64,000 bases of DNA from the NCBI GenBank assembly GCA_934101595.1, contig CAKORR010000003.1, positions 110,385 through 174,384 of the forward strand. Direction: 5' to 3'. The position numbers and the translations under genes were made by a program. The DNA is from an uncultured Bacilli bacterium. GTDB lineage: Bacteria > Bacillota_I > Bacilli_A > RF39 > UBA660. Below, one piece after another: positions 7,780-16,475 of the stretch (position 1 is the first letter of the stretch; each line of letters begins with the position of its first letter). The notes under the pieces were generated by a model that saw nothing but the letters and a program-made list of their open reading frames with translations, did no database searches and was not told the DNA's origin.

Positions 7780-9414
7780 CTAAACTTCTTGAACAACTGC
7801 GATAATCATAGGCTTACACTCTGTTTCGCTATATAAATATCGGCTTAATTCCTCACGGATTTCATTTTTTATTTTATTATAATCAACGTATGTAGGTGTT
7901 ATATTCCTTTCAATTATAATTTCACAAATATTTTTTATTTCCGCAATCATCTCACTAGAATCCTTAATATATATAAACCCTCTCGTAGTTACTTCCGGGC
8001 CAACTAAAATGATTCTTTCTTTTTTAGATACCGTTGCACTAATTAATACTATGCCATTTTCGGATAGCATTTCTCTATCTTTTAATACCAATTCTCCAAT
8101 ATCATCATTGGTATTACCATCTATTAATATGTCATTAACTTTGATATGTTGGAAATCATCAATTAAATTGCCATCAACAATTGTAACAACATCACCATTT
8201 TGTTTCAATAAAATATTTTCTTTTGGAATATTTAGTAAATTAGCATTATTAGCACTTGCGACCATATAACGATACTCACCTTTTACTGGCATAAAATATT
8301 TAGGATTCATTAACTTTATCATTAACATTAAATCTTCACTTGAAGCATGATGTAATATGGTTTTATCTTTTGGAATTGTAACTATACGACATCCAAACGT
8401 TGCTAAATCATTACATAATTTTACAAGAGCTTTTTCCGTACTATCATAACGAGGCTCCGAAAAAACTATAGAATCTGTTTTTCTTAATTTAATAAACTTA
8501 TCATATCCGCTTATTATTTTATTCATCGTAGCATAAGGTGTTTTTTTGTCATCACAAATTAATAAAATTGCATTTTCATCTTCTATATTGGTTAGATCTC
8601 CAAGTAAATCATCCGGGAATTTTAAATATCCCTCATTTTTAGCAAAGTTAACCATATTTTGCAATTTTTTTCCCATAATAACTACTTTACGATGTGTATT
8701 TAATGAAGCATTAAATATCTCTTGGATCGTATACAAGTGAGTTGGTAAAACCAAAAATATAAATCTTTTATCATCATAATTGATTGTATCTTTAAAAAAC
8801 GAAGTTAAACGATGATTAGGAGATGTATGACCGACTCTTTCGGAATAAACTGATTCACTTAATAAAGCTAAAACGCCTTGTTTTCCAACATAAGCTATTT
8901 TCCCAAGATCCATATCATATGCGCCATTCATACTAGGATCGATGATAAAATCGCCTGTATAACAAATAGCACCATCTTTAGTATTTAAGCAATACATAAC
9001 AGAATCTGGAGCAGAATGAGAAACGCTTATTGGAAATACCGAGCAATCCTTAAAGTTTATTTTTTTATGAGGTTTAATTTCTACAATATTTTTTTCATTA
9101 ACGCCATCATCAAGCAATATATATTTAGTGAATTTTGTTGAATAAATTTTTAAATTAGGACAACTCTCAAGTAAGTCTTTAACTCCGCCCATATTTTCAT
9201 AATGGCCATGTGTCAAAAATATGCCTTTAACTCTGTTTTTATTTTGCTCAATATAAGAATAATCAGGAATTACGTAATCAATTCCGTAAAGATTTCCAGT
9301 AGCGTATTTTAAACCACAATCAAAAACAAAAATATCATCATTTACTTCAACTATATAGGTGTTTTTACCATTTTCATTTAATCCACCCAAACTAAAAATT
9401 TTTATTTTACTCAT
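7780..9414 (-). CDS. RNase J paralogue with degenerate metal-binding motifs (J2-like)
   Basis: 544 aa, full RNase J length with MBL, beta-CASP and C-terminal parts ('LVGPEVTTRGFIYIKDS' is the conserved J motif). The catalytic signature is lost: HGHEDH of an active J is HGHYEN here (residues 69-74), the HTSGHA motif is HHASSE, and MHGEYR is VKGEYR. SHSAPDS and GDF remain. By analogy with B. subtilis RNase J2, which is weak or inactive and complexes with J1, this protein probably scaffolds the second copy at 17662-19347, which keeps every motif. It has its own promoter (9464-9492) and terminator. Confidence 0.9.
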   Translation of the reverse strand: MSKIKIFSLGGLNENGKNTYIVEVNDDIFVFDCGLKYATGNLYGIDYVIPDYSYIEQNKNRVKGIFLTHGHYENMGGVKDLLESCPNLKIYSTKFTKYILLDDGVNEKNIVEIKPHKKINFKDCSVFPISVSHSAPDSVMYCLNTKDGAICYTGDFIIDPSMNGAYDMDLGKIAYVGKQGVLALLSESVYSERVGHTSPNHRLTSFFKDTINYDDKRFIFLVLPTHLYTIQEIFNASLNTHRKVVIMGKKLQNMVNFAKNEGYLKFPDDLLGDLTNIEDENAILLICDDKKTPYATMNKIISGYDKFIKLRKTDSIVFSEPRYDSTEKALVKLCNDLATFGCRIVTIPKDKTILHHASSEDLMLMIKLMNPKYFMPVKGEYRYMVASANNANLLNIPKENILLKQNGDVVTIVDGNLIDDFQHIKVNDILIDGNTNDDIGELVLKDREMLSENGIVLISATVSKKERIILVGPEVTTRGFIYIKDSSEMIAEIKNICEIIIERNITPTYVDYNKIKNEIREELSRYLYSETECKPMIIAVVQEV

Positions 9415-9443
9415 TTTTATCTTTCCTTTTCTATAAACTAAAT

Positions 9444-9492
9444 AAAAGTTCTTCGCTTTAGTAATTATAACAAAGAACTTTTACAAAATCAA
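9444..9492 (-). promoter_or_regulatory. Promoter of the J2-like gene inside an inverted repeat
   Basis: Minus strand: -35 TTGATT (9487-9492), 17 bp, -10 TATAAT (9464-9469). A 10-bp inverted repeat AAAAGTTCTT/AAGAACTTTT (9444-9453 and 9473-9482) brackets the -10. It could be an operator, or a weak terminator for read-through from upstream. Confidence 0.6.
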
Positions 9493-9497
9493 ATTTT

Positions 9498-9782
9498 TTA
9501 TAATTCTAGTTCATCAAGAACAGATGGATCAATATTTATATCTGGTATCAAATGACTATTTTCTCTTAGCTTTTTTTCCACATAATCTAAATCGCAATAA
9601 AATATTTCAGGATAATCACTTAAAAGCCTTTCAGGATGAACTATGCCTTCATTTTTCAAGACTTTTAACATGTTAATAATTTTTAATTCGTTAAGAACAT
9701 AATAATTTTTATCATCATCTGAAACACCATTTAAAGAACCATTTTTTATAAAATTTTCTATACTAAATTCTTCCAATTTCAA
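9498..9782 (-). CDS. Unrecognised small protein, last gene of a three-gene operon
   Basis: 94 aa, acidic, no membrane segment. A TTG start overlaps the previous stop in a TTGA junction and GGGAGG lies just upstream; a second TTG at 9776 has better spacing, so the start is uncertain by two codons. The segment 'MLKVLKNEGIVHPERLLSDYPEIF' has the helix-turn-helix rhythm of short alpha-helical repeats, and a similar 'LKEKGF.....G.' pattern occurs in the next gene. No function can be given; translational coupling to 9779-11581 implies joint action. Confidence 0.6.
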   Translation of the reverse strand: MKLEEFSIENFIKNGSLNGVSDDDKNYYVLNELKIINMLKVLKNEGIVHPERLLSDYPEIFYCDLDYVEKKLRENSHLIPDINIDPSVLDELEL

Positions 9783-11581
9783 TTCCTCCCAAATGAATAT
9801 TGCAATCCCAATGTATCAATAATATCTTTTGCCCTATCACTTGTAATAATTTTTCCATAAAATATTGAGTATAATAAAGCATCATTTAAAGAAAATTTAT
9901 TCATTTGTTTTAATTTAAAATACTTAGTTAAAACTTTTTTCCTTGATATTATTTCGTCGCCTATCACATATTCGTATTCGCTTGTTTTATATTTTTCTAA
10001 TAAACTAATATATGGGTCATTTAATATATCTTCAGTATACGAAATGTCATAGTCGCTTAAAGAGACATCTTCCATTTCTTTTTTGTTTTCTAACTTTAGA
10101 TCAAATAAATCTAGTTTTTGTTTTAACTGTTCCATATCCTCAATTGATATTTTTCTTAGAGGATTATCACATTTAAACTCAACTTTTAAACCTCTGGAAC
10201 TTTTTATACCTAGCATATACTCATCACCAGGATGGGTCAAATGATAGCTATAAAGTCCAATTAAATCAGCATCTAAAACATTTTGAATAGCTGATGGATA
10301 AGATTTTACATAACTATATAAGTTTGCTTCAATTAATTTATCAATTTTATCAGTCACACTTGAGCAGCTTAAAATGAATGCACCAGTTTTAGACAAATTA
10401 TCATTATCAATAATTCCATACATTAATAACACTCTATAATTATAGTCAAGTCTTCGAGCACTAGTTTGCAAAGCCTTTATAAAGCCTCTTTCATTATTAA
10501 CATGAAAACCTTTTTCTTTCAAATACCTTAATGATTCAACTCGTTCATTTAAAGATCCACTATTAGCATTAGCTTTTAAATATTCAGCTTTTTTTGGAGT
10601 ATCGAATTTCGTTTTTTCTTTTGCCGATCTCCCAATCCGTCCATTTAAAGAGCTTTCTCCTAAGTTGTTTTTCCAAATACAAGCACTATCTAAAAAATAG
10701 CTTTGTAACAAATTATTATTACTTAAAAACTCATATGTACTTTTTACTGAAGAAATAGTTGCAAAAGTAATAATAGTAATTAAATTAACAGGAGTAAACA
10801 CTTTAATAATATTTTTATCTCTAAAGAAACTTAAAATATTTCGAGCATTTTCTAGGCTTCCATAGTTTGCGATTTCTTGACGATACTTATTGACTTCTCT
10901 AATATATGTATCATCTAAATCGTAATCGTTTTTTAAACTGTCGATCAACTCTTCAATATTTAATTTTGGAGTTTTCTTTGACTCGTTTTTTAAGATTTCT
11001 GTATTGTAATTATATATAAAAGATAAAGCACTAAATTTATCAACATAACTTAATTTATCAATTAATTCCATAACAAACTTTAATTCATCATCATATATTA
11101 ACTCTTTATTATTTGGATCCTGAATTTTATCAATTAAATCCTCAAGCATTATAATCTTTATTTCATTATTATCGTCATATTGTTTTTCTAAAAGTTTAGA
11201 TAGCTCAGCATTAATAACATTTTGTATTTCAATTACATAACTAACAATACTATCTAAAAATTCTTCTTGATTACTATCCAAGAAAATTGGATATTGTAGT
11301 TTTACTTTACCATTTAGGATAAATAATATATCATCTATTTTTTTAGTAAGTTCTTCTTTTGGCAAACTAGGATAATAAGTAGTTAATAGATCTATTAATT
11401 TAGATGTATCAATATCAATTATATTTTCTTTGTTTTCATTCAGTTTGCCACTAATACCTTCAACATTTTCTAAATCATTTTTTAGACTTTTTTCTTTACC
11501 AGAGTTTAAATCACTTAGGGATTCATTATATAAAATATATAGTCTATCTAATTCTTCTTTTAAAATTTCTACCAAAGTCAT
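9779..11581 (-). CDS. Unrecognised large helical protein
   Basis: 600 aa from the ATG at 11581 (AGGGTG upstream), 1 bp after the stop of the preceding gene; a longer frame to 11629 lacks a ribosome site. No known domain recognised. The first ~180 residues are charged and coiled-coil-like (LYILYNES.., many Glu/Lys/Asp). A mildly hydrophobic helix lies near residue 275 ('LITIITFATISSV'), and a basic patch 'RIGRSAKEKTKFDTPKKAEYL' is followed by repeat-like helices ('RYLKEKGFHVNNERGFIKAL'). It is likely cytosolic. The short helical repeats vaguely recall mTERF/armadillo-type arrays, a weak inference. Confidence 0.65.
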   Translation of the reverse strand: MTLVEILKEELDRLYILYNESLSDLNSGKEKSLKNDLENVEGISGKLNENKENIIDIDTSKLIDLLTTYYPSLPKEELTKKIDDILFILNGKVKLQYPIFLDSNQEEFLDSIVSYVIEIQNVINAELSKLLEKQYDDNNEIKIIMLEDLIDKIQDPNNKELIYDDELKFVMELIDKLSYVDKFSALSFIYNYNTEILKNESKKTPKLNIEELIDSLKNDYDLDDTYIREVNKYRQEIANYGSLENARNILSFFRDKNIIKVFTPVNLITIITFATISSVKSTYEFLSNNNLLQSYFLDSACIWKNNLGESSLNGRIGRSAKEKTKFDTPKKAEYLKANANSGSLNERVESLRYLKEKGFHVNNERGFIKALQTSARRLDYNYRVLLMYGIIDNDNLSKTGAFILSCSSVTDKIDKLIEANLYSYVKSYPSAIQNVLDADLIGLYSYHLTHPGDEYMLGIKSSRGLKVEFKCDNPLRKISIEDMEQLKQKLDLFDLKLENKKEMEDVSLSDYDISYTEDILNDPYISLLEKYKTSEYEYVIGDEIISRKKVLTKYFKLKQMNKFSLNDALLYSIFYGKIITSDRAKDIIDTLGLQYSFGRN

Positions 11582-11582
11582 T

Positions 11583-12974
11583 TTACACCCTACTTCCTGA
11601 TGAAAAATTTTTATTATACACTTTATCATGTATTTCTGCTAACGTCTTTAATTCTTCATTATCTTTTTTTTCTGAAAAAAGTTGTAATTCTTTTATATAA
11701 TCATAATTAGAATTAACTATTCGTATTGTATTCATGAAGATATTTTTGCTCTTATCGCCTATAATTATTAACACTATATCATTTGCAAGTTCAATATAGC
11801 TAAGGGCTACATTTTCACCATCAAGTTCATATGCCGATAAACCATTTTCAATACCTTTTATGTAGCGAGCATTACCCGTTTTACCATTTTTAATTTTTTC
11901 TTCAAGCTTTTGAAAAGATTTTATTTCATCGGTATTAAAACCAGTTGTGTTAAAAAATGGCACAAAATTATTACTATCAACTAAATAAATAACTGTTTTC
12001 TCTGGCAAACTTTTAGAGTCTTTATTCTCTTTTTCTTTATAGTAATCATAATAAGCTTCCGTCTTAGATAAAGTTTTTTTAATTTCTTCCAAATACATTT
12101 TTATATCATTAATTTCACTAAGAGTCTCAGCACTATCAATGAATTTCGTTGTGCTTTCTAGTTTTTCATCAATAGCATTTATACTTTTTACAATAGAAAC
12201 CTCATCTAAATCCAAATCAGGATAAATGGCTATTAATGAATCAAAATTACCTCTTAATTCGTCTTCACTATAGTTTAAGAAGTGATTTAATGAATAATCT
12301 TTATATTTGTTAATTAACATAAATGCTCGGGCTTTCAAAGCATTAATTCTTTCTTCAAGGGCTTTATAAGTTTCTATAAGACCCACCTTTATATCATCAA
12401 ACATAGGATTTTTTACAATTGTTACGGGTTCAATTAGTTCTTCATTATCATAAGTTTCGTCTTGAACTTCTTCTTTTTTAGGACGTGGTGGACAAGTTTC
12501 TAGTGTTATTTTTAATAATATAGATATTTTTTCTTCTTCATTAATATCCATACTATCCAAAATAACTTTTACCATGTACATATCAAAAAATTCACCATTA
12601 ATCATGTTTGTTAAGAGACTATTTCTCTTTTTTATTTCTTCAACTTTTTTGGTAGCCTGTTTATATTTAGCAATTGCACTAATAAATATAGGATTTTTAT
12701 TAATTTCATTAATCAAATCTTTAAATTGACTCAAAAACATCTTGTCATTAAGAATAAAATACTTTACGATATTTAATTGCGATTTTAAATCACCAAGAAA
12801 TTGATCATAATCACTTTCTAATAAAACCATCAGATCATTTATATCCTTTGTTTGCAAATATTTAACAACTATTTCATAAAAATCTTTTTCTTTTTGGTGT
12901 TCTTCCAAAGATTTATCATAATCGCTTTTAATACTTTCTACCTTTTTTAGAAATTCGTTGTATGAATTATCCAT
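11583..12974 (-). CDS. Unrecognised coiled-coil protein, first gene of the operon
   Basis: 463 aa. Strongly helical and acidic, no signal peptide or membrane helix. The N-terminal third ('FLKKVESIKSDYDKSLEEHQKEKDF' region) and the centre ('EERINALKARAFMLINKYKDY') look like coiled coils. The C-terminal part switches to an alpha/beta pattern ('EKTVIYLVDSNNFVPFF', 'NARYIKGIENGLSAYEL', 'NDIVLIIIGDKSKNIF'), resembling a small folded domain with a beta-hairpin, possibly toxin-like or ParE-like, though no catalytic motif is recognisable. It heads an operon with the two following unknown genes, spaced 1 bp and overlapped. Confidence 0.65.
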   Translation of the reverse strand: MDNSYNEFLKKVESIKSDYDKSLEEHQKEKDFYEIVVKYLQTKDINDLMVLLESDYDQFLGDLKSQLNIVKYFILNDKMFLSQFKDLINEINKNPIFISAIAKYKQATKKVEEIKKRNSLLTNMINGEFFDMYMVKVILDSMDINEEEKISILLKITLETCPPRPKKEEVQDETYDNEELIEPVTIVKNPMFDDIKVGLIETYKALEERINALKARAFMLINKYKDYSLNHFLNYSEDELRGNFDSLIAIYPDLDLDEVSIVKSINAIDEKLESTTKFIDSAETLSEINDIKMYLEEIKKTLSKTEAYYDYYKEKENKDSKSLPEKTVIYLVDSNNFVPFFNTTGFNTDEIKSFQKLEEKIKNGKTGNARYIKGIENGLSAYELDGENVALSYIELANDIVLIIIGDKSKNIFMNTIRIVNSNYDYIKELQLFSEKKDNEELKTLAEIHDKVYNKNFSSGSRV

Positions 12975-13030
12975 AAGCGCTCACATCCTATTATAATATT
13001 AACATTTTATTTATTTAAAAGCAATCAACC

Positions 13031-13384
13031 TCACAAACTATTTTTTATAAATTTCATTATAACACAAACTATATAGTCTACTTCCCTGTCAGTAAGGATG
13101 TGATTACTAGATATGTGATGCCATTTTTCCAAGCACTTTCTACAACAAGTTGCAGTGGCATGTTGGGCAATAAAAACTGGGTGATTTTTCATAGGCGTTT
13201 GCTTACCATCACAAAATGTGCTTGGATCTTTTAATCTTTTTTTTACGAACTCCTCGGCATGACTTTTAATAACATCCAAACCTTTTTCTTTTATATACAG
13301 TTTATCTTTTAAAGATAGTTTAAAATTACTTCTAAATTTTGACATTTGTAATTTAGCTAATATTAAATCAATTTGATTTTTCAT
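13031..13384 (-). CDS. DUF4186 family protein
   Basis: 117 aa. The conserved family core is clear: 'KFRSNFKLSLKDKLYI', 'GLDVIKSHAEEFVKKRL', 'DGKQTPMKNHPVFIAQHATATCCRKCLEKWH'. HPVFIAQHATATCCR..C with three Cys and several His suggests a metal site. Function is unknown for the family. It overlaps the ASCH gene by 17 bp, so the two are translationally coupled. Confidence 0.85.
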   Translation of the reverse strand: MKNQIDLILAKLQMSKFRSNFKLSLKDKLYIKEKGLDVIKSHAEEFVKKRLKDPSTFCDGKQTPMKNHPVFIAQHATATCCRKCLEKWHHISSNHILTDREVDYIVCVIMKFIKNSL

Positions 13385-13754
13385 AGTTCCATAATCCTAA
13401 AGATCCTTTCACATATATTGGTTCTTTATACATTTTTATATCTTCTAACTTCCAAGCATATAAAGAATTATAATTGTTCTTTTTATATACAAGGGGATTA
13501 ACTCTTTCAAGTTTTAGAATAAATTCTGGCGTAACTTTAATACAATCTGTTAAAGTAGCCTCGCCTATAATCGCTCCATTTATATACTTGAAATTATATA
13601 TAGAAAATTTGATAAGTTCTTCTTTCTTAAAAGACTTACTGGCATGGATATATATTTTTCCTCGATATTTAGTTTGCCAACTTCTAAATTCATATTCTTT
13701 TAAACCGTTTACTATTAAAGTAGCCCAAGGATTTTTAATACTTAAAGCTTTCAT
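13368..13754 (-). CDS. ASCH-domain protein
   Basis: 128 aa, a single ASCH (PUA-like) domain: 'MKALSIKNPWATLIVNGLKEYEFRSW' with the conserved K-P-W and the E-x-R pair, then 'YRGKIYIHAS' and 'GAIIGEATLTDC'. ASCH domains bind RNA or modified nucleotides, and some are amidohydrolases or RNases; the small stand-alone form is usually inferred to bind RNA. It sits between an ATP-grasp gene (2 bp upstream) and DUF4186 (overlap), forming a three-gene operon of unknown purpose. Confidence 0.85.
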   Translation of the reverse strand: MKALSIKNPWATLIVNGLKEYEFRSWQTKYRGKIYIHASKSFKKEELIKFSIYNFKYINGAIIGEATLTDCIKVTPEFILKLERVNPLVYKKNNYNSLYAWKLEDIKMYKEPIYVKGSLGLWNYEKSN

Positions 13755-13756
13755 TA

Positions 13757-14680
13757 CTATTCACCCACCAATTTCTTTATCGCTTTTTCATAAACTTTTT
13801 TACCAATTTCGTAATTATCTTTCGAAGATAGAATAAAGTTTTTAAGCATTACGCCACTATTAATTTCTAAGACCATAAACTTATTATCTGATGTTTTTAT
13901 AATATCAATACTACAAAATGAAGTATCTATTTTCTCTATAATACTATTTACAATTTTTTTAATTTCTTTTAATTCATCACAGGTGATATTCTTATTTGCT
14001 CTAGAACCATTTGAAAGGTTAAATTTCCAAGTATAAACATATTTTTCATTACTTTTTAAAACCTTATTAAGCTTTTTACTTTGCACATTCTTAAAAAATG
14101 GGTAATTAAAAGAACATAATAATTCTTTAATACTTTTTTCTCCATCCCCAAAAACAATTGGCAATTCTTTTTTATAAACTAACATTATTTCTTTATCTAA
14201 AACTATAGCTCGATATTCATTAATTATCTTATAAAAAGGACAAACACTATATGAATTTTTTGTATGTAGCTTATTATAAAATTTCATTAGTTTTTTATAA
14301 TTGTTAAATCTCATAACGTTTTGTCCACAAGTGCCACTATTTGGTTTAATTACTATGTCACGATTATTATCCATAAATAAACGTTTTAAATATTTAGCTC
14401 CTTGTAAGTATTTAGCATATGAATGTGTATCATATTTCGAATACAATAAATCATGATGGCATATTGGAATACTTAATTTTTTCAACACATCATAAGTTGC
14501 GTATTTATCATCCAATATTTTTCCTAAAGCATGACTATTATTATCAAATTTATATCCGGTAATAAATTTAACCTTATCGTTCTTTTTCAACATAAGTACC
14601 CAATCATTTGATAATGCCTGATACTCTATTTTATTTTTTTTACATATTTTTTCTATTAATAAACGAACTGTACTATCCAT
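13757..14680 (-). CDS. ATP-grasp ligase-like protein
   Basis: 307 aa. ATP-grasp features: 'LDDKYATYDVLKKLSIPI' (pre-ATP subdomain lid), 'DIVIKPNSGTCGQNVMRF' (K-P ATP loop, about residues 109-126), 'EYRAIVLDKEIMLVYKKE' and the Mg site 'FCSIDIIKTSDNKFMVLEINSG' (D..E.N). The layout resembles RimK/glutathione-synthetase and cyanophycin-synthetase N-terminal ligases, which join an amine to a carboxylate. Substrates unknown. It heads the operon with ASCH and DUF4186. Confidence 0.85.
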   Translation of the reverse strand: MDSTVRLLIEKICKKNKIEYQALSNDWVLMLKKNDKVKFITGYKFDNNSHALGKILDDKYATYDVLKKLSIPICHHDLLYSKYDTHSYAKYLQGAKYLKRLFMDNNRDIVIKPNSGTCGQNVMRFNNYKKLMKFYNKLHTKNSYSVCPFYKIINEYRAIVLDKEIMLVYKKELPIVFGDGEKSIKELLCSFNYPFFKNVQSKKLNKVLKSNEKYVYTWKFNLSNGSRANKNITCDELKEIKKIVNSIIEKIDTSFCSIDIIKTSDNKFMVLEINSGVMLKNFILSSKDNYEIGKKVYEKAIKKLVGE

Positions 14681-14729
14681 TTTATCACCAGGCCTAATTA
14701 TACTCTAAAATAAAATATCTTTACAATAA

Positions 14730-14758
14730 AAAAGAAAAGCATTGAAAACTTTTCCTCT
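14730..14758 (-). terminator. Intrinsic terminator of the CotD-like gene
   Basis: Minus strand GGAAAAG...CTTTTC stem followed by T6, just past the stop of the 14762-15043 gene. Confidence 0.7.
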
Positions 14759-14761
14759 TAA

Positions 14762-15043
14762 TTAACAACATTTATTTTCGTAAACGTTTTCTAATACATT
14801 TTCTTCACAACAAGTATAACAAGGTGTAAATGTATGTCTATAAACATGATGGTTAATTATTTTCGTATTGCATGGTTTAATATGAGGAACCTCATGACAA
14901 ATATATCTATGACATACTCTTTCTTCTGGGCATTCATATACTGGTGGGCAAACTACTCCTGGATAAGTATCTGCGCCCATAGCTGGCATATCCATGGCAG
15001 CTTTAGCGTTATCACCTTTGCAATCTCTAAAATTTCTAAACAT
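14762..15043 (-). CDS. CotD-like Cys/His-rich spore-coat-type protein
   Basis: 93 aa with 14 Cys and several His. 'EVPHIKPCNTKIINHHVYRHTFTPC' matches the CotD family core (V-x-H-I-x-P-x-x-T-x-x-x-N-H-x-x-x-x-H). The N-terminal part is a Pro/Cys-rich stretch ('GVVCPPVYECPEERVC'), and the C-terminus ends CC. AAAGGA ribosome site with ATG. Monocistronic with terminator. In Bacillus CotD is a mother-cell inner-coat protein; whether this organism sporulates cannot be told from this window, which has no other sporulation gene. Confidence 0.75.
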   Translation of the reverse strand: MFRNFRDCKGDNAKAAMDMPAMGADTYPGVVCPPVYECPEERVCHRYICHEVPHIKPCNTKIINHHVYRHTFTPCYTCCEENVLENVYENKCC

Positions 15044-15105
15044 AATAACATTCCTTTCTAATGTATATTATGTTTAAATAAACTATTTGGTTAGGTTAAT
15101 AACTA

Positions 15106-16413
15106 TTAAAAAGGCATTTTAAAATTACCACTATTAAATTGTTTCATCATTTTTTTCATTTGGTCAAATTGATTTAACAAGCGGTTAACTTCTTCAACAC
15201 TTCGGCCACTACCTTTCGCGATTCTCGCCTTTCGACTGGCTTTCAAAACATCTGGATTTTTTCTTTCATAAGGAGTCATAGATAATACAATTGCCTCCAC
15301 ATGAGCCATTTCTTTAGGATCAATGTTTACATTATTAAGTCCCATTTTTCTGGCTTGAGGAAGAAGCTTTATAATATTTTCTAAAGGTCCGAGTTTTTTA
15401 ATTTGTTTTAGATTTTTTAAAAAATCTTCTAAATCATACTTACCTTGACGCATCTTTTTAACTTGATCTTTAGCATCCTCTTCATCTATTACACCTTCAA
15501 CTTTTTCTGCAATAGACAAAATATCTCCCATATCCAGAATTCTCTCAGCCATACGTTCTGGGTAAAATTCTCCAAGTCCATCTAATTTTTCACTTGTACC
15601 AACAAATTTAATAGGTACATTCGTTAAGTGTCTAATTGAAAGAGCTACACCGCCTTTGGTATTTCCATCTAATTTTGTAAGTATCGTACCAGTTAAGGAT
15701 AATGAATCATTAAAACCATTTATAACGTTGATAGCATCTTGTCCCATCATAGCATCAATAACTAAAAGAATTTCATTAAATTTGAATTCGCTACTTAGGC
15801 TTTTTAACTCATCCATTAATTCTTCATCAATTTGCAAGCGCCCTGCCGTATCAACAATAATATAATCCAAATTGTTTTCTTTAGCATACCCTATGGCATC
15901 CTTAACTATTTCATTTGGATTTATCTTACCTTTTGTAAAAACAGGAATATTTAGACTCTTACCAATTTCTTGTAACTGATTAATAGCGGCTGGTCTATAA
16001 ATATCACACGCTACCAATAAAGGATGTTTATTAAATTTTTTCCTAACATAATTAGCGATTTTGCCTGCCGATGTAGTTTTTCCACTTCCTTGTAATCCTA
16101 CTAACATTACCATAGTAGGCTTTTTACTAGTCTCAAGTGGAACATAGTCACCACCTAACAATGAAACAAGCTCATCTTTAATAAGTTTGATAAAAAGCTC
16201 ATCAGGTCTTAAACTTTTTGAAACTTCTAAACCTAATGCTTTTTCCTTAACATTCTTTACAAAGCTTTTAACTACCTCATAGTTTACATCGGCTTCTAGT
16301 AAAGCCATTCTTATTTCCCTAGTGGCATCAGTTATATTCTCTTCAGTAATCTTTCCCATGCCTTTAATATTTTTTATTGCTTTTGATAATCTATCTCCAA
16401 TGTAGTCAAACAT
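15106..16413 (-). CDS. ffh: Signal recognition particle protein Ffh
   Basis: 435 aa. N domain ('ATREIRMALLEADVNYEVV'), then the G domain with G1 'GLQGSGKTTSAGKIA' (P loop), 'DIYRPAAINQL', 'DTAGRLQIDEELM' and 'TKLDGNTKGGVAL'. The methionine-rich M domain follows ('MTPYERKNPDVL', 'GSGRSVEEVNRLLNQF', 'MKKMMKQF') and binds SRP RNA and signal sequences. FtsY is encoded at 34500-35480 together with YlxM, so ffh is separated from the usual ylxM-ffh pair here. A possible -10 (TATAAT, 16429-16434) lies only 16 bp from the ATG. Confidence 0.97.
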   Translation of the reverse strand: MFDYIGDRLSKAIKNIKGMGKITEENITDATREIRMALLEADVNYEVVKSFVKNVKEKALGLEVSKSLRPDELFIKLIKDELVSLLGGDYVPLETSKKPTMVMLVGLQGSGKTTSAGKIANYVRKKFNKHPLLVACDIYRPAAINQLQEIGKSLNIPVFTKGKINPNEIVKDAIGYAKENNLDYIIVDTAGRLQIDEELMDELKSLSSEFKFNEILLVIDAMMGQDAINVINGFNDSLSLTGTILTKLDGNTKGGVALSIRHLTNVPIKFVGTSEKLDGLGEFYPERMAERILDMGDILSIAEKVEGVIDEEDAKDQVKKMRQGKYDLEDFLKNLKQIKKLGPLENIIKLLPQARKMGLNNVNIDPKEMAHVEAIVLSMTPYERKNPDVLKASRKARIAKGSGRSVEEVNRLLNQFDQMKKMMKQFNSGNFKMPF

Positions 16414-16438
16414 ATAATCACCTAACTCATTATAACAA

Positions 16439-16475
16439 AAAAAGCTTAAGAATACAAAAATATCTTAAGCTTTTT
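16439..16475 (-). terminator. Intrinsic terminator after the glycosidase gene
   Basis: AAAAGCTTAAG ... CTTAAGCTTTTTT: an 11-bp stem with T run on the minus strand, ending the 16475-17503 transcript upstream of ffh. Confidence 0.85.
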
